A DNA stretch of 47,740 nt from Clostridium sp. (GTDB taxonomy: Bacteria; Bacillota; Clostridia; Lachnospirales; Lachnospiraceae): contig JAMPEW010000005.1 of NCBI GenBank assembly GCA_023664775.1, positions 42,204-89,943 on the forward strand. The letters run 5' to 3'. The notes beneath the pieces were generated by a model that saw only the letters and a list, made by a program, of their open reading frames with translations, was not told where the DNA came from and searched no databases. This document shows positions 9,450 through 17,409 of this stretch, piece by piece. The position numbers and the translations under genes are program-made. Every line of letters starts with the position of its first letter. Positions within the stretch are counted from its first letter, which is position 1.

Positions 9450-9500
9450 CTTATTGGATTTCTTGGAAAATTTGGCTCACAGACCAGAGGATAATCTGAT
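9406..9500 (+). repeat. ~95-bp direct repeat, right copy
   Basis: Matches 7813-7909, including TTGGCTCACAGACCAGAGG after the hairpin; the similarity stops at about 9500. Confidence 0.8.
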
Positions 9501-9544
9501 TTTTTGTAAAAAAATATTGCTATTACATTATAAACATTATTACC

Positions 9545-9573
9545 TTGCAAATATACTGTCATAATGATAAAAT
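9545..9573 (+). promoter_or_regulatory. Promoter of the tubulin-like gene
   Basis: TTGCAA at 9545-9550, 17-bp spacer, TAAAAT at 9568-9573. The transcript would carry a ~80-nt leader before the RBS GGGGGA at 9647-9652. Confidence 0.6.
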
Positions 9574-9659
9574 ATCATGTGGTGGGGTATTTATACGATT
9601 ATTTTTAATACGATAAATTTTGATGTGGTAACGTTCAATGGATAGTGGGGGAATGTATA

Positions 9660-12170
9660 ATGATACTGATTGATACTCAAAAGGAAGAATTTAGTAAATT
9701 AAAGGATATTCGTATTTTCGGCAAAGAGGATGACGAGAATAAGTTTAACGGTGACTTCCTCGTTATCGGTTTAGGCGGAGTAGGAGGAAAGGTTGTCACC
9801 AGTCTTAAGGGTCGGCTGATGAATGAGATTACGCCTGAGGATAATATCAGCTTTCTTCTCATAGATTCAGACATACCATCCATGGAGGACACCATTGAGG
9901 AAAGCAAAATGGGCGTAGGTCTTAACGCTCTTGAGGTCTTTAGTATTTACAGACCTAATCTTGAAACTATACTCGCAGACGGAATTAAAAATAATCTGGT
10001 TCACCCAAATCTTGCAAACTGGATGCAGGAGGATTTCCCTGAGCTTACAATTGGAACGGGAGGCGCTGAGGGCAACAGACAGATAGGACGTCTTATGTTC
10101 TCAAACGCATATGAGGATATTCGTATCCTTTTATTTGAGCGCCTTCAGGAACTGTATGACAAATCTGCTGCGGGAAAGCTGGATGTGCTTATTGTTTCAA
10201 GCGTGGCAGGCGGAACGGGAAGCGGCATTATTTCAGACGTTACATATAATATAAAAGCGTTTGCAAGGTCGAGAAAGTGGACGAATTTCCGGATAGGCGC
10301 TTGCCTTCTCATGCCTGATGTGCTCTACGGAAATCTGAAACTTAGGGAGGATGCTGAAAAGGTATCGCTTCTCAATGCAAATGGTTGTGCAACCCTAAAG
10401 GAAATAAACTATTTCATGCATCTTGTAGAGAAGGATGAGGCATACAGATTTGAGAGTACAACCCACAGATTAAGTATGAAGGATAACATTTTCGATTCCT
10501 GTATGCTTGTCTCAGGCAAAAAGGATGAGCAGGGGTATCTTCCGGAGGAAAGCATATACAGTGATGTTGCAGAGTTTTTATACAAAATTGCAAGCAACAA
10601 ATATATTGGAAACGATGACGGTTCGGGAGAACGCAGGCTGTTAAGGGATGTTTTGTTGGATAAATCGGCAAATGGCGGCTTTAAGGTTATAAGCTCTGTG
10701 GACTACAGAATACCTGTCAGGGAGATGGAGAACATTTGCGAATATCAAATATTTAACGAAAGCTTCAAGGAATTGTTTGCGTCCCCTATGGATAAGCCCC
10801 AGGTAAAAGAGGACGTTGACATGCTGTTTTCTGAGCTTAAAATATTTTTGGAGGGTAAGCCGGGAGATGACATAGGTCTTAATATGCCCGGCATTATAAA
10901 GATACGGCAGTACGAAAAGCCGGCTTATAAATTTATAAAAAAGGGACAGGATAATTTGAGAATCCGTTTGGCAAATAGTCTTGCAAGCTTTGAAAATGAC
11001 ATTAACATAACAATAAAATCACTAAAGAACAGGATTCGTATTTCTGTGGATGAGTTTATTACAAAGTGTCTGAAGGAGTACGGACCATTTGGCGTCATTG
11101 AGCTTATCGGAGCCGCAGGAATAGGAAACGGCGAGCAGGACAGAAATCTCATTGCGGAAGTCAAAAAGATGTCGGAGCTGCACAAATCATATCAGCACAA
11201 TAACGAATATTCGAGAATCATTGAATCCATAAAGGATATGGTGGCAAAAAGATTTTTCACGTTTCCGAATGCAAAAAAGGAGACGGAAAACGGATATTAT
11301 GACGCGTGCATCAAGGAAACCTTGGCAAAAGAGCGGAGCATCCTGATTGACGAGATGGATAAGCAGGATGTTTTTGGCGATATAGTAAGAGCACTTAGGC
11401 AAAAGGCGGAAAGCCTGCAGGAAATTTATTCCCAGTTTGGAGATGACCTGAAATATGCAGTAGAGGATCTTAGCACCGCAGGCGAAGTAAAGGTTAAGAA
11501 AATACTGAGAAATCCTGTAAACCGTAAATATCTTCCTTCAGATTATGTAACACAGGCGAAGATTACTGAGCTTAAGGAAGGGCTTATCAGGCTTATGGTT
11601 GAAAATGAGTCCAATATAGATAATGGCAGAATTGTCATGGTGAAGCAGGAGATGGAAAAGCTATACAGGGATTTCCTTATCGGCGTGGGGACCTATGCAC
11701 CTGAAAAAATGCTTGCGGTTGCGTATTCTGAAAAGATACCGACACTTCAAAATCTTAACGTAATGTTTTTGTCCACGACAAATGAAAACCGTGATACGGT
11801 CATGCACTTGGCAGCTACCGATTTTGTACGTGCGATAGGAGAGGGAGATAAGCTCTGCGTTCTCAAGGAGGACTATAAGGAAAGAACGGCAAATCAAAGG
11901 TACATTTCACTTCCAAAGGCTGCGCCAAGCTTTAGCCAGGAGGTTAAAAAGCTTCTTGTAAATGAGCCATACAATGAGCCGGAGGATGCAATAACCACAA
12001 ATGCAGGCGAATTTGAAATATCAATTGACGATATAACTACGGGTGTTTCTCTTGATATGCTTCAAACCGCAGAGGCTATGCAGACGGCATATAACATGGT
12101 TGACGGTTACAAGGGACTTCATATTGATGAGGTAAACAAAAATATGAGGGAATATACGAACATTATTTAA
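9660..12170 (+). CDS. Large tubulin-like GTPase (Tubulin_2-type)
   Basis: The product is 836 residues. The N-terminal third has a Rossmann-type start with a glycine-rich loop GLGGVGGK (~36-43), an acidic LIDSD strand, GTGGAEGNRQIGR (~139-151) and the tubulin/FtsZ signature VAGGTGSGI (~181-190). These are the phosphate-binding loops of the tubulin superfamily as found in the bacterial tubulin-like family (Pfam Tubulin_2). The remaining ~500 residues are mostly helical and charged, with no membrane segment, and are unlike FtsZ, which is ~380 residues. It probably binds GTP and may polymerise in the cytoplasm; the cellular role is unknown. Start chosen at ATG 9660 because the GTG at 9645 lies within the GGGGGA RBS. 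It has its own promoter and no partner gene of the kind sometimes seen near such proteins. Confidence 0.8.
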   Translation: MILIDTQKEEFSKLKDIRIFGKEDDENKFNGDFLVIGLGGVGGKVVTSLKGRLMNEITPEDNISFLLIDSDIPSMEDTIEESKMGVGLNALEVFSIYRPNLETILADGIKNNLVHPNLANWMQEDFPELTIGTGGAEGNRQIGRLMFSNAYEDIRILLFERLQELYDKSAAGKLDVLIVSSVAGGTGSGIISDVTYNIKAFARSRKWTNFRIGACLLMPDVLYGNLKLREDAEKVSLLNANGCATLKEINYFMHLVEKDEAYRFESTTHRLSMKDNIFDSCMLVSGKKDEQGYLPEESIYSDVAEFLYKIASNKYIGNDDGSGERRLLRDVLLDKSANGGFKVISSVDYRIPVREMENICEYQIFNESFKELFASPMDKPQVKEDVDMLFSELKIFLEGKPGDDIGLNMPGIIKIRQYEKPAYKFIKKGQDNLRIRLANSLASFENDINITIKSLKNRIRISVDEFITKCLKEYGPFGVIELIGAAGIGNGEQDRNLIAEVKKMSELHKSYQHNNEYSRIIESIKDMVAKRFFTFPNAKKETENGYYDACIKETLAKERSILIDEMDKQDVFGDIVRALRQKAESLQEIYSQFGDDLKYAVEDLSTAGEVKVKKILRNPVNRKYLPSDYVTQAKITELKEGLIRLMVENESNIDNGRIVMVKQEMEKLYRDFLIGVGTYAPEKMLAVAYSEKIPTLQNLNVMFLSTTNENRDTVMHLAATDFVRAIGEGDKLCVLKEDYKERTANQRYISLPKAAPSFSQEVKKLLVNEPYNEPEDAITTNAGEFEISIDDITTGVSLDMLQTAEAMQTAYNMVDGYKGLHIDEVNKNMREYTNII

Positions 12171-12186
12171 AATAATAGTATATGAT

Positions 12187-12263
12187 AGGCAATTGCGAAA
12201 CTTAGCGGTTTCAAAAAGTAAGTTGCAACGTATTATTAAAAAAACATAGTTTCGCAATTACCT
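12187..12263. repeat. 77-bp inverted-repeat element
   Basis: A 16-bp inverted repeat with one mismatch (AGGCAATTGCGAAACT with AGTTTCGCAATTACCT) encloses 45 AT-rich bases. It ends 33 bp before the start of the next gene. There is no T-tract. It may be a small palindromic mobile element or a terminator/processing structure. Confidence 0.6.
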
Positions 12264-12295
12264 AAAAATATATGAGCAAGTATAGAGAGGTTTTT

Positions 12296-12796
12296 ATGGA
12301 AATGCGGAGAAAAGACAGACAGCTTACGGATTTGAAGGATATAAAGGAAATACTTGAGAACTGTAAGGTATGCCGCATCGGATTTTCCTATGATGAAAGA
12401 ATACATATCATTCCGATGAACTACGGTTATGATTTTGATGCCGATGGAAGCCTCGTATTTTATCTGCATGGCGCAATTGACGGCACAAAAATAAAGGCAA
12501 TAAAATCCACAGGTGAAAATGGTCTTTTGGTTACAGTGGAATTAGATATGGAGCATGGACTTGTTGCAGGCAATACGGCATGCAGCTACGGTTACGCATA
12601 CAAAAGCATCATGTGTGACGGAAAAGCGTTTCTGCTTTCCGACGTGGAAAATAAAACGTATGGACTGAAAAGGCTGATGCTTCACCAGACGGGAAAGGAT
12701 TTTGATTTTACAGAGGAAATGCTTGCAAATGTTTCCGTTATAAAAATAGATGTTTGTACTTATACGGCAAAAGCGAGATTACCGATAAAAGCTTAA
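12296..12796 (+). CDS. Pyridoxamine 5'-phosphate oxidase-fold flavoprotein, NimA-like
   Basis: The product is 166 residues, the usual length of this split-barrel FMN-binding family. MRRKDRQLTD at the start, IHIIPMNYGYDF, the FMN-loop-like FYLHGAIDGTKIKAI and ACSYGYAYKSIMCDGKA are the recognisable motifs of the subgroup annotated as NimA-like or 5-nitroimidazole resistance proteins. Most members are general flavin reductases or oxidases with unknown substrates, so resistance should not be assumed. The start ATG 12296 is preferred over 12272 because AGAGAGG lies five bases before it. The gene's end overlaps by 4 bp the end of the convergent small membrane gene. Confidence 0.8.
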   Translation: MEMRRKDRQLTDLKDIKEILENCKVCRIGFSYDERIHIIPMNYGYDFDADGSLVFYLHGAIDGTKIKAIKSTGENGLLVTVELDMEHGLVAGNTACSYGYAYKSIMCDGKAFLLSDVENKTYGLKRLMLHQTGKDFDFTEEMLANVSVIKIDVCTYTAKARLPIKA

Positions 12797-13032
12797 TAGT
12801 TTAAAAGATAAACGAAAAACTGTCCGAGGCCAAACATAACCATGCATATCACAACGCTTATGTACCAGTGGCCAAGTGACAAAATATAGGATGCCGTAAG
12901 AAGCAGTAATATAAGCATACCAGCAGTCATTACAGTGAGCGGTCTGACCATTCTTCCGTCACGGTGTGCAAGTATGTATATGGCAAGATATATCACGCTG
13001 TATATCATGATAAGTAAAAGTAAAAATAACAT
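12793..13032 (-). CDS. Small membrane protein, unknown
   Basis: 79 residues with three hydrophobic segments (LLLLIMIYSVIYLAIYILA, VMTAGMLILLLLTASYIL, WYISVVICMVMFGLGQFFVY) and a short basic loop HRDGRMVRP. The minus strand has a good RBS, GGGAG nine bases before ATG. It converges on the NimA-like gene with a 4-bp overlap. No family recognised. Length, RBS and topology make it a likely real gene. Confidence 0.6.
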   Translation of the reverse strand: MLFLLLLIMIYSVIYLAIYILAHRDGRMVRPLTVMTAGMLILLLLTASYILSLGHWYISVVICMVMFGLGQFFVYLLNY

Positions 13033-13278
13033 GTCTAAATTCTCCCGAAAAAAATAACATACCTAGTGTACCACAGTATATGATTTTTTCCTAGTAAAAT
13101 TTTAATTTTTTTTTACAAATTTTTACAAATGTTTTACGAAAGTCCTAAATATGCGTCTTTTCGAGTGGTTATCAATAACCTCAAACTATAATATCCATAT
13201 ACAATTCCTAATCTTATAAACGACGTCAAATAGTCTTGAAAACCACGTAAAATAAAGGGTTTCAGCCCTTTCGCCGTA

Positions 13279-13307
13279 TTGACTTTTAATTGACTACATG
13301 GTAAAAT
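13279..13307 (+). promoter_or_regulatory. Promoter of the acc-fab operon
   Basis: TTGACT at 13279-13284, 17-bp spacer ending TGG, TAAAAT at 13302-13307. It is the strongest promoter match in the window. Upstream 13040-13275 holds no gene; AAAGGG(TTTCAG)CCCTTT near 13254 is a small hairpin. Confidence 0.75.
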
Positions 13308-13314
13308 TAGTCAA
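13290..13314 (+). promoter_or_regulatory. Candidate operator over the -10 box of the acc-fab promoter
   Basis: TTGACTA (13290-13296) and TAGTCAA (13308-13314) form a perfect 7-bp inverted repeat with an 11-bp centre that contains the -10 element. Bound protein would block RNA polymerase. FabT/FapR-type repressors bind such palindromes at fab promoters in other Firmicutes. No regulator gene lies beside this operon, so the identity is inferred. Confidence 0.5.
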
Positions 13315-13387
13315 ATATTGTCCTGCCATGTTTCTATGGCAGACGAAAAAGGTTTCCTATCAAATAAAGACAAAGGTGGAATTTAAA

Positions 13388-14293
13388 ATGAAATTAGGAA
13401 TCAGTGCGCTGTTTCAAAAAAACGGCAAAAAGGAGGAGTCTCCTGCTGATACAGCCTTCGGCAGTGACAATGCGGAGGAGGATGTAGCTACAAATACGAA
13501 AGAGGAAATATCGGCAGATGACACGCTGAATTGTCCAAAATGTAAGCAGTCATTCAAAAAGGCTGATATTAAGGATAATATGAATGTCTGTATGGCATGT
13601 GGCTATCATTTTGTAATGCCTGCTGACAGACGTGTGAGATTTCTTGTGGATCCGGGTACCTTCAAACCACTCAAATGCAGGGTAGCATTTTCAAATCCCT
13701 TAAATTATCCTGAGTATGAGGAAAAAATAAAATCCCTTCAGGAAAAAACAGGACTGGAGGAGGCTGTTTATACAGGCGTAGGAAAGATTGACGGATATGA
13801 AGCTGTAATTGCAGTTATGAGCAGTAAATTCCTCATGGGAAGCATGGGAATGGCTGTAGGTGAAAAAGTTACCAATGCAGTGGAATATGCTGACAAGAAG
13901 AAGCTCCCCCTTATTATTTTTACGGCAAGCGGCGGGGCAAGAATGCAGGAGGGAATCATATCACTGATGCAGATGGCAAAGACAAGTGCCGCAGTGGAAC
14001 GCTTTAACAGACATGGGGGCTTGTACATTTCAGTGCTCACCCATCCGACAACGGGCGGTGTGACGGCAAGCTTTGCAACACTCGGAGATATAACCCTTGC
14101 AGAGCCTGAAGCACTGATTGGCTTTGCGGGACCGAGAGTAATAGAGCAGACGATAGGCGAGAAGCTTCCTGAGGGCTTTCAAAGGTCAGAATTTCAGGAG
14201 GAACACGGCTTTGTAGACCAAATCGTTCCAAGAGATAAAATGCGAGAGGTGCTGGCGCATATTCTCCGACTTCACTGTAAGAGAGGTAAGTAG
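13388..14293 (+). CDS. accD: Acetyl-CoA carboxylase carboxyltransferase beta subunit
   Basis: 301 residues. AccD with AccA transfers the carboxyl group from biotin to acetyl-CoA to make malonyl-CoA, the first step of fatty-acid synthesis. A variable N-terminal tail is followed by the zinc ribbon CPKC...CMAC (~54-74), then the crotonase-fold core with FTASGGARMQEG, HPTTGGVTASFA and GFAGPRVIEQTIGEKLPEGFQ. The start ATG 13388 is preceded by AAAGGTGG; the in-frame ATG at 13298 lies inside the promoter. First gene of the operon; accA follows after 2 bp, fitting equal expression of the two subunits. Confidence 0.93.
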   Translation: MKLGISALFQKNGKKEESPADTAFGSDNAEEDVATNTKEEISADDTLNCPKCKQSFKKADIKDNMNVCMACGYHFVMPADRRVRFLVDPGTFKPLKCRVAFSNPLNYPEYEEKIKSLQEKTGLEEAVYTGVGKIDGYEAVIAVMSSKFLMGSMGMAVGEKVTNAVEYADKKKLPLIIFTASGGARMQEGIISLMQMAKTSAAVERFNRHGGLYISVLTHPTTGGVTASFATLGDITLAEPEALIGFAGPRVIEQTIGEKLPEGFQRSEFQEEHGFVDQIVPRDKMREVLAHILRLHCKRGK

Positions 14294-14295
14294 CT

Positions 14296-15237
14296 ATGGT
14301 AAAAGTAATTGATGAGAGAATAATGGCAATTGACAAGGAAATAGAAAATATTATGTCGCAGGAATGTAAGGACGAGGCACAAATGTATGTCCTGAAAAGA
14401 GAAAGACATGACCTTATAAAGATGTGCAAAAACCTTGAGCCGCACGACAAGGTTTATCTTGCAAGACATAAGAAAAGACCTAAGGTTACGGAATATATAG
14501 ACGCCATATTTGAGGATTTCTTTGAACAGAAGGGAGATGCGCTCGGCAAGGAGGACGGAAGCATATTTGGCGGCATTGCCCTTTACAAGGGACTTCCCGT
14601 TACTGTTTTAGGACACAGAAAAGGAAATGACTTAAACGAAAATATTAAATGTAATTTTGGAATGCCGGGTCCGGAGGGCTACCGTAAGGCACTCAGGCTT
14701 ATGAAGCAGGCAGAAAAATTTGGACGTCCCATTATTACATTTATAGATACACCGGGCGCTTATCCGGGACTTGAGGCTGAGACAAACGGACAGGGAAATG
14801 CAATTGCAGTAAATCTTGCAAAAATGAGCGGGCTGAAGGTGCCTGTGATTGCGATTGTAACAGGGGAAGGAAGCAGCGGAGGTGCGCTTGCAATTGGCGT
14901 TGCAAACAGTGTTCTCATGCTTGAAAATGCAGTTTATTCCATACTGTCTCCTGAGGGATATGCAAGTATTCTTTGGAAGGATTCTACAAAAAGCAATGAG
15001 GCATGCAGCATGATGAAGCTTACGGCACAGGATTTAAAGGAATTTCACGTGATTGATGAGATTATTCCTGAGCCTGTAGGGGGAGCGCACATTAATCCAA
15101 AGGCCGTATTCAAGGTTACTGACAGATATATCGGCAGGGAGCTTGAGAAGTACAGCAGGATGAGCCCTGATGATTTAAGCAGGCACAGATACAAAAAGTT
15201 TAGAAATATCGACCAGGATTTTCTGAATGTGCTTTAA
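14296..15237 (+). CDS. accA: Acetyl-CoA carboxylase carboxyltransferase alpha subunit
   Basis: 313 residues, normal AccA length. A helical N-terminal region (IDKEIENIMSQECKDEAQMY) leads into the core with GHRKGNDLNENIKCNFGMP, FIDTPGAYPGLEAE and GEGSSGGALAIGVANSVLMLE. These loops form the acetyl-CoA/carboxybiotin site of the alpha-beta complex. It starts 2 bp after the accD stop, with the RBS (GAGAGG) inside accD, so the two are translationally coupled. The biotin carrier accB and the carboxylase accC needed for the full enzyme are not in this window. Confidence 0.93.
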   Translation: MVKVIDERIMAIDKEIENIMSQECKDEAQMYVLKRERHDLIKMCKNLEPHDKVYLARHKKRPKVTEYIDAIFEDFFEQKGDALGKEDGSIFGGIALYKGLPVTVLGHRKGNDLNENIKCNFGMPGPEGYRKALRLMKQAEKFGRPIITFIDTPGAYPGLEAETNGQGNAIAVNLAKMSGLKVPVIAIVTGEGSSGGALAIGVANSVLMLENAVYSILSPEGYASILWKDSTKSNEACSMMKLTAQDLKEFHVIDEIIPEPVGGAHINPKAVFKVTDRYIGRELEKYSRMSPDDLSRHRYKKFRNIDQDFLNVL

Positions 15238-15307
15238 GCTATAATGCTAAATAATTCAGGTACGCATTGGTGTGCCATATATATTTTAGAGGGGAAATAA
15301 AAAAGTT

Positions 15308-16252
15308 ATGTTAAAAGAAGGATTACGAATTGTATCTACGGGTCATTACGCACCGCCTAAGGTTGTTACAAATGATGATTTAAGCAAAATTGTAGATACA
15401 AACGATGAATGGATATCATCAAGGACAGGCATTAGGAGAAGACATTTTGTTGAGGAGGAAACAAATTTATCAATGGCGCTTGTGGCAGTAAGTGAAGCCC
15501 TTGACAGGGCAGATATTGACAAGTCCGAGATTGGAGTCTGTATCGTTGCCACGGTTAAGCCGGACAACCTTACGCCCTCCATGGCATGTATGATACAGGC
15601 GAGGCTGGGGCTTCCTGAGAAAATACCATGCATGGATATAAATGCCGCCTGCTCGGGCTTTACATATGCAATGGTAACGGCGAGAGGACTTCTGATGCAG
15701 AGCGGCAAAAAATATGGTGTCATTGTTGGAAGTGAAACCCTTTCACGTATGCTTGACATGACGGACAGAAGTACATGTGTGCTGTTTGGTGATGGTGCAG
15801 GGGCAGCGGTAATTGAGCTTACCGATTCAAATAAATTCTGTTATGTTCTTGGTTCAAGGGGAAATGACGAGGTTCTTGTTTGTCCAAATGAAAATACGAC
15901 AGAAAGATTTGTACATATGGTGGGAAGCGAAGTGTTTAAGTTTGCAGTCAGCACAGTTGCAAAAGCCATAAATGAGCTTTTGGAAAAGGCTTCCGTTTCG
16001 GCTGACGACATAGATTATTTTATATGCCATCAGGCAAATCTGAGAATAATCGAGTCGGTTGCAAGGAAGGTAAAGCAGCCGCTTGATAAGTTTTATGTAA
16101 ACCTTGACGAATATGGAAATACGTCATCTGCAAGTATTCCGCTTGCTATAAATGAGATGAATGAAAAGGGAATGCTGAAAGCAGGAATGAAGATTATTTG
16201 TGTCGGCTTCGGCGGCGGACTTACATGGGGCGGCGCATATCTTGAGTGGTAA
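15308..16252 (+). CDS. fabH: Beta-ketoacyl-ACP synthase III
   Basis: 314 residues. FabH starts chain building by condensing acetyl-CoA with malonyl-ACP. The Cys-His-Asn triad is visible: Cys115 in NAACSGFTY, His in FICHQANLRI and Asn in YGNTSSASIP. The N-terminal NDEWISSRTGIRRRHF is typical. It follows accA by 70 bp with AGAGGGG upstream of the ATG at a slightly long distance. The Gly-rich end (GFGGGLTWGGAYLEW) is the usual C-terminus, so the gene is complete. Confidence 0.95.
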   Translation: MLKEGLRIVSTGHYAPPKVVTNDDLSKIVDTNDEWISSRTGIRRRHFVEEETNLSMALVAVSEALDRADIDKSEIGVCIVATVKPDNLTPSMACMIQARLGLPEKIPCMDINAACSGFTYAMVTARGLLMQSGKKYGVIVGSETLSRMLDMTDRSTCVLFGDGAGAAVIELTDSNKFCYVLGSRGNDEVLVCPNENTTERFVHMVGSEVFKFAVSTVAKAINELLEKASVSADDIDYFICHQANLRIIESVARKVKQPLDKFYVNLDEYGNTSSASIPLAINEMNEKGMLKAGMKIICVGFGGGLTWGGAYLEW

Positions 16253-16318
16253 GCGCTCTTTGTTCTATTATTTGTTCTGAGGATTGTCATATAAAATAAT
16301 ATAAAAAGGAGTATATGT

Positions 16319-17254
16319 ATGAGATTAGATGAATTTCTTGGTATAAAATACCCGATTATTCAGGGCGGTATGGCAAATATTGCGCTTGGAGAATTTGCTG
16401 CGGCGGTTTCAAATGCCGGCGGGCTTGGGCTTATTGCGTCAGGCGGCTTTGACGCTGCAAGGATAAAGGAGGAAATTGATAAGTGCCGTGCGCTTACGGA
16501 CAAGCCCTTTGGCGTGAACCTGATGCTTATGAATCCTGATGTTGACAATATTGCAAAAATGCTTACGGAGGAAAAGGTTGACGTTATTACAACAGGAGCA
16601 GGAAGTCCTGAGAAATATATAGCGGACTGGAAAGCTTCAGGAAGCAAGGTCATTCCGGTTGTTGCAAGCGTAGCTTTGGCGAAACGCATGGAGCGTATGG
16701 GCGCTGACGCAGTGATTGCAGAAGGCGGCGAAAGCGGCGGACACGTGGGAGAAATGACAACAATGGCGCTTGTTCCGATGGTTGTTGATGCTGTGGACAT
16801 TCCTGTTATCGCGGCAGGCGGCATTGCAGACGGAAGGGGAATGGTTGCGGCATTTGCGCTTGGAGCCATCGGCGTGCAGATAGGCACATGCCTCCTTGCA
16901 AGCAACGAATGTCCGATACATGACAATTACAAGCAGGCGGTTGTAAAGGCAAAGGATAACGGAACGGCAGTTACGGGACGTTCGGCGGGAGCGCCTGTCA
17001 GGGTAATTAAAAATAACATGACAAGGGAATATCTGAAAATGGAGTCACAGGGCGTTACAAGGGATGAGCTTGAACAGCTTACCCTCGGCTCCTTACGGAA
17101 GGCAGTGCTTGACGGAGACACAAAAAACGGCTCCCTTATGGCAGGGCAGGTTTGTGGACTTGTCAAGGAGATAAAGCCTGTTGCCGAGATACTAAAAGAG
17201 CTTTATGAGGGTGCGGCAAGAGAGCTGGAACGGATTTATGGAGAGTTGAAATAA
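16319..17254 (+). CDS. fabK: Enoyl-ACP reductase II (FMN-dependent)
   Basis: 311 residues, TIM-barrel flavoprotein. It reduces trans-2-enoyl-ACP in the last step of each elongation cycle. Motifs: YPIIQGGMANIALGEFAAAV near the start, AEGGESGGHVGE (~138-149), VIAAGGIADGRG and ALGAIGVQIGT, which hold the FMN phosphate. No fabI is seen, so FabK is likely the main reductase; FabK enzymes are insensitive to triclosan in studied species. RBS AAAAGGAG before the ATG. Operon gene 4, followed by a 155-bp structured gap. Confidence 0.95.
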   Translation: MRLDEFLGIKYPIIQGGMANIALGEFAAAVSNAGGLGLIASGGFDAARIKEEIDKCRALTDKPFGVNLMLMNPDVDNIAKMLTEEKVDVITTGAGSPEKYIADWKASGSKVIPVVASVALAKRMERMGADAVIAEGGESGGHVGEMTTMALVPMVVDAVDIPVIAAGGIADGRGMVAAFALGAIGVQIGTCLLASNECPIHDNYKQAVVKAKDNGTAVTGRSAGAPVRVIKNNMTREYLKMESQGVTRDELEQLTLGSLRKAVLDGDTKNGSLMAGQVCGLVKEIKPVAEILKELYEGAARELERIYGELK

Positions 17255-17286
17255 AGACGAAGTAATATGATATCTGAAGATATAAA

Positions 17287-17381
17287 TAGCCATGAGCGAC
17301 AAGCAGCGAAAGCGTGTCTTGTGGTGATTTGTCTATATTGTACAATGAGCGTTTGCGAAAACAGAGTTTTGCACATGGCTA
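17287..17381. other. Branched inverted-repeat structure between fabK and fabD
   Basis: Outer stem TAGCCATG.GC with GC.CATGGCTA (17287-17297 with 17371-17381) encloses two smaller hairpins, one in ACAAG...CTTGT and one in GCGAAAAC...GTTTTGC. A three-way-junction-like fold results. It could be a structured leader of fabD, a processing site or a small palindromic mobile element. Confidence 0.5.
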
Positions 17382-17409
17382 AAGATATATAAAATAAACG
17401 GAGGTTACT

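Noticed and set aside
12296-12796. Calling the PPOX-fold protein a nitroimidazole resistance enzyme
   Set aside because: The NimA-like subgroup is broad, mostly uncharacterised flavoproteins; the sequence alone does not show resistance.
16360-16926. 188-codon minus-strand ORF under fabK, and a similar one under fabG/fabF (19076-19690)
   Set aside because: Ser/Pro/Ala-rich shadows of GC-richer conserved genes; no RBS or family motif.
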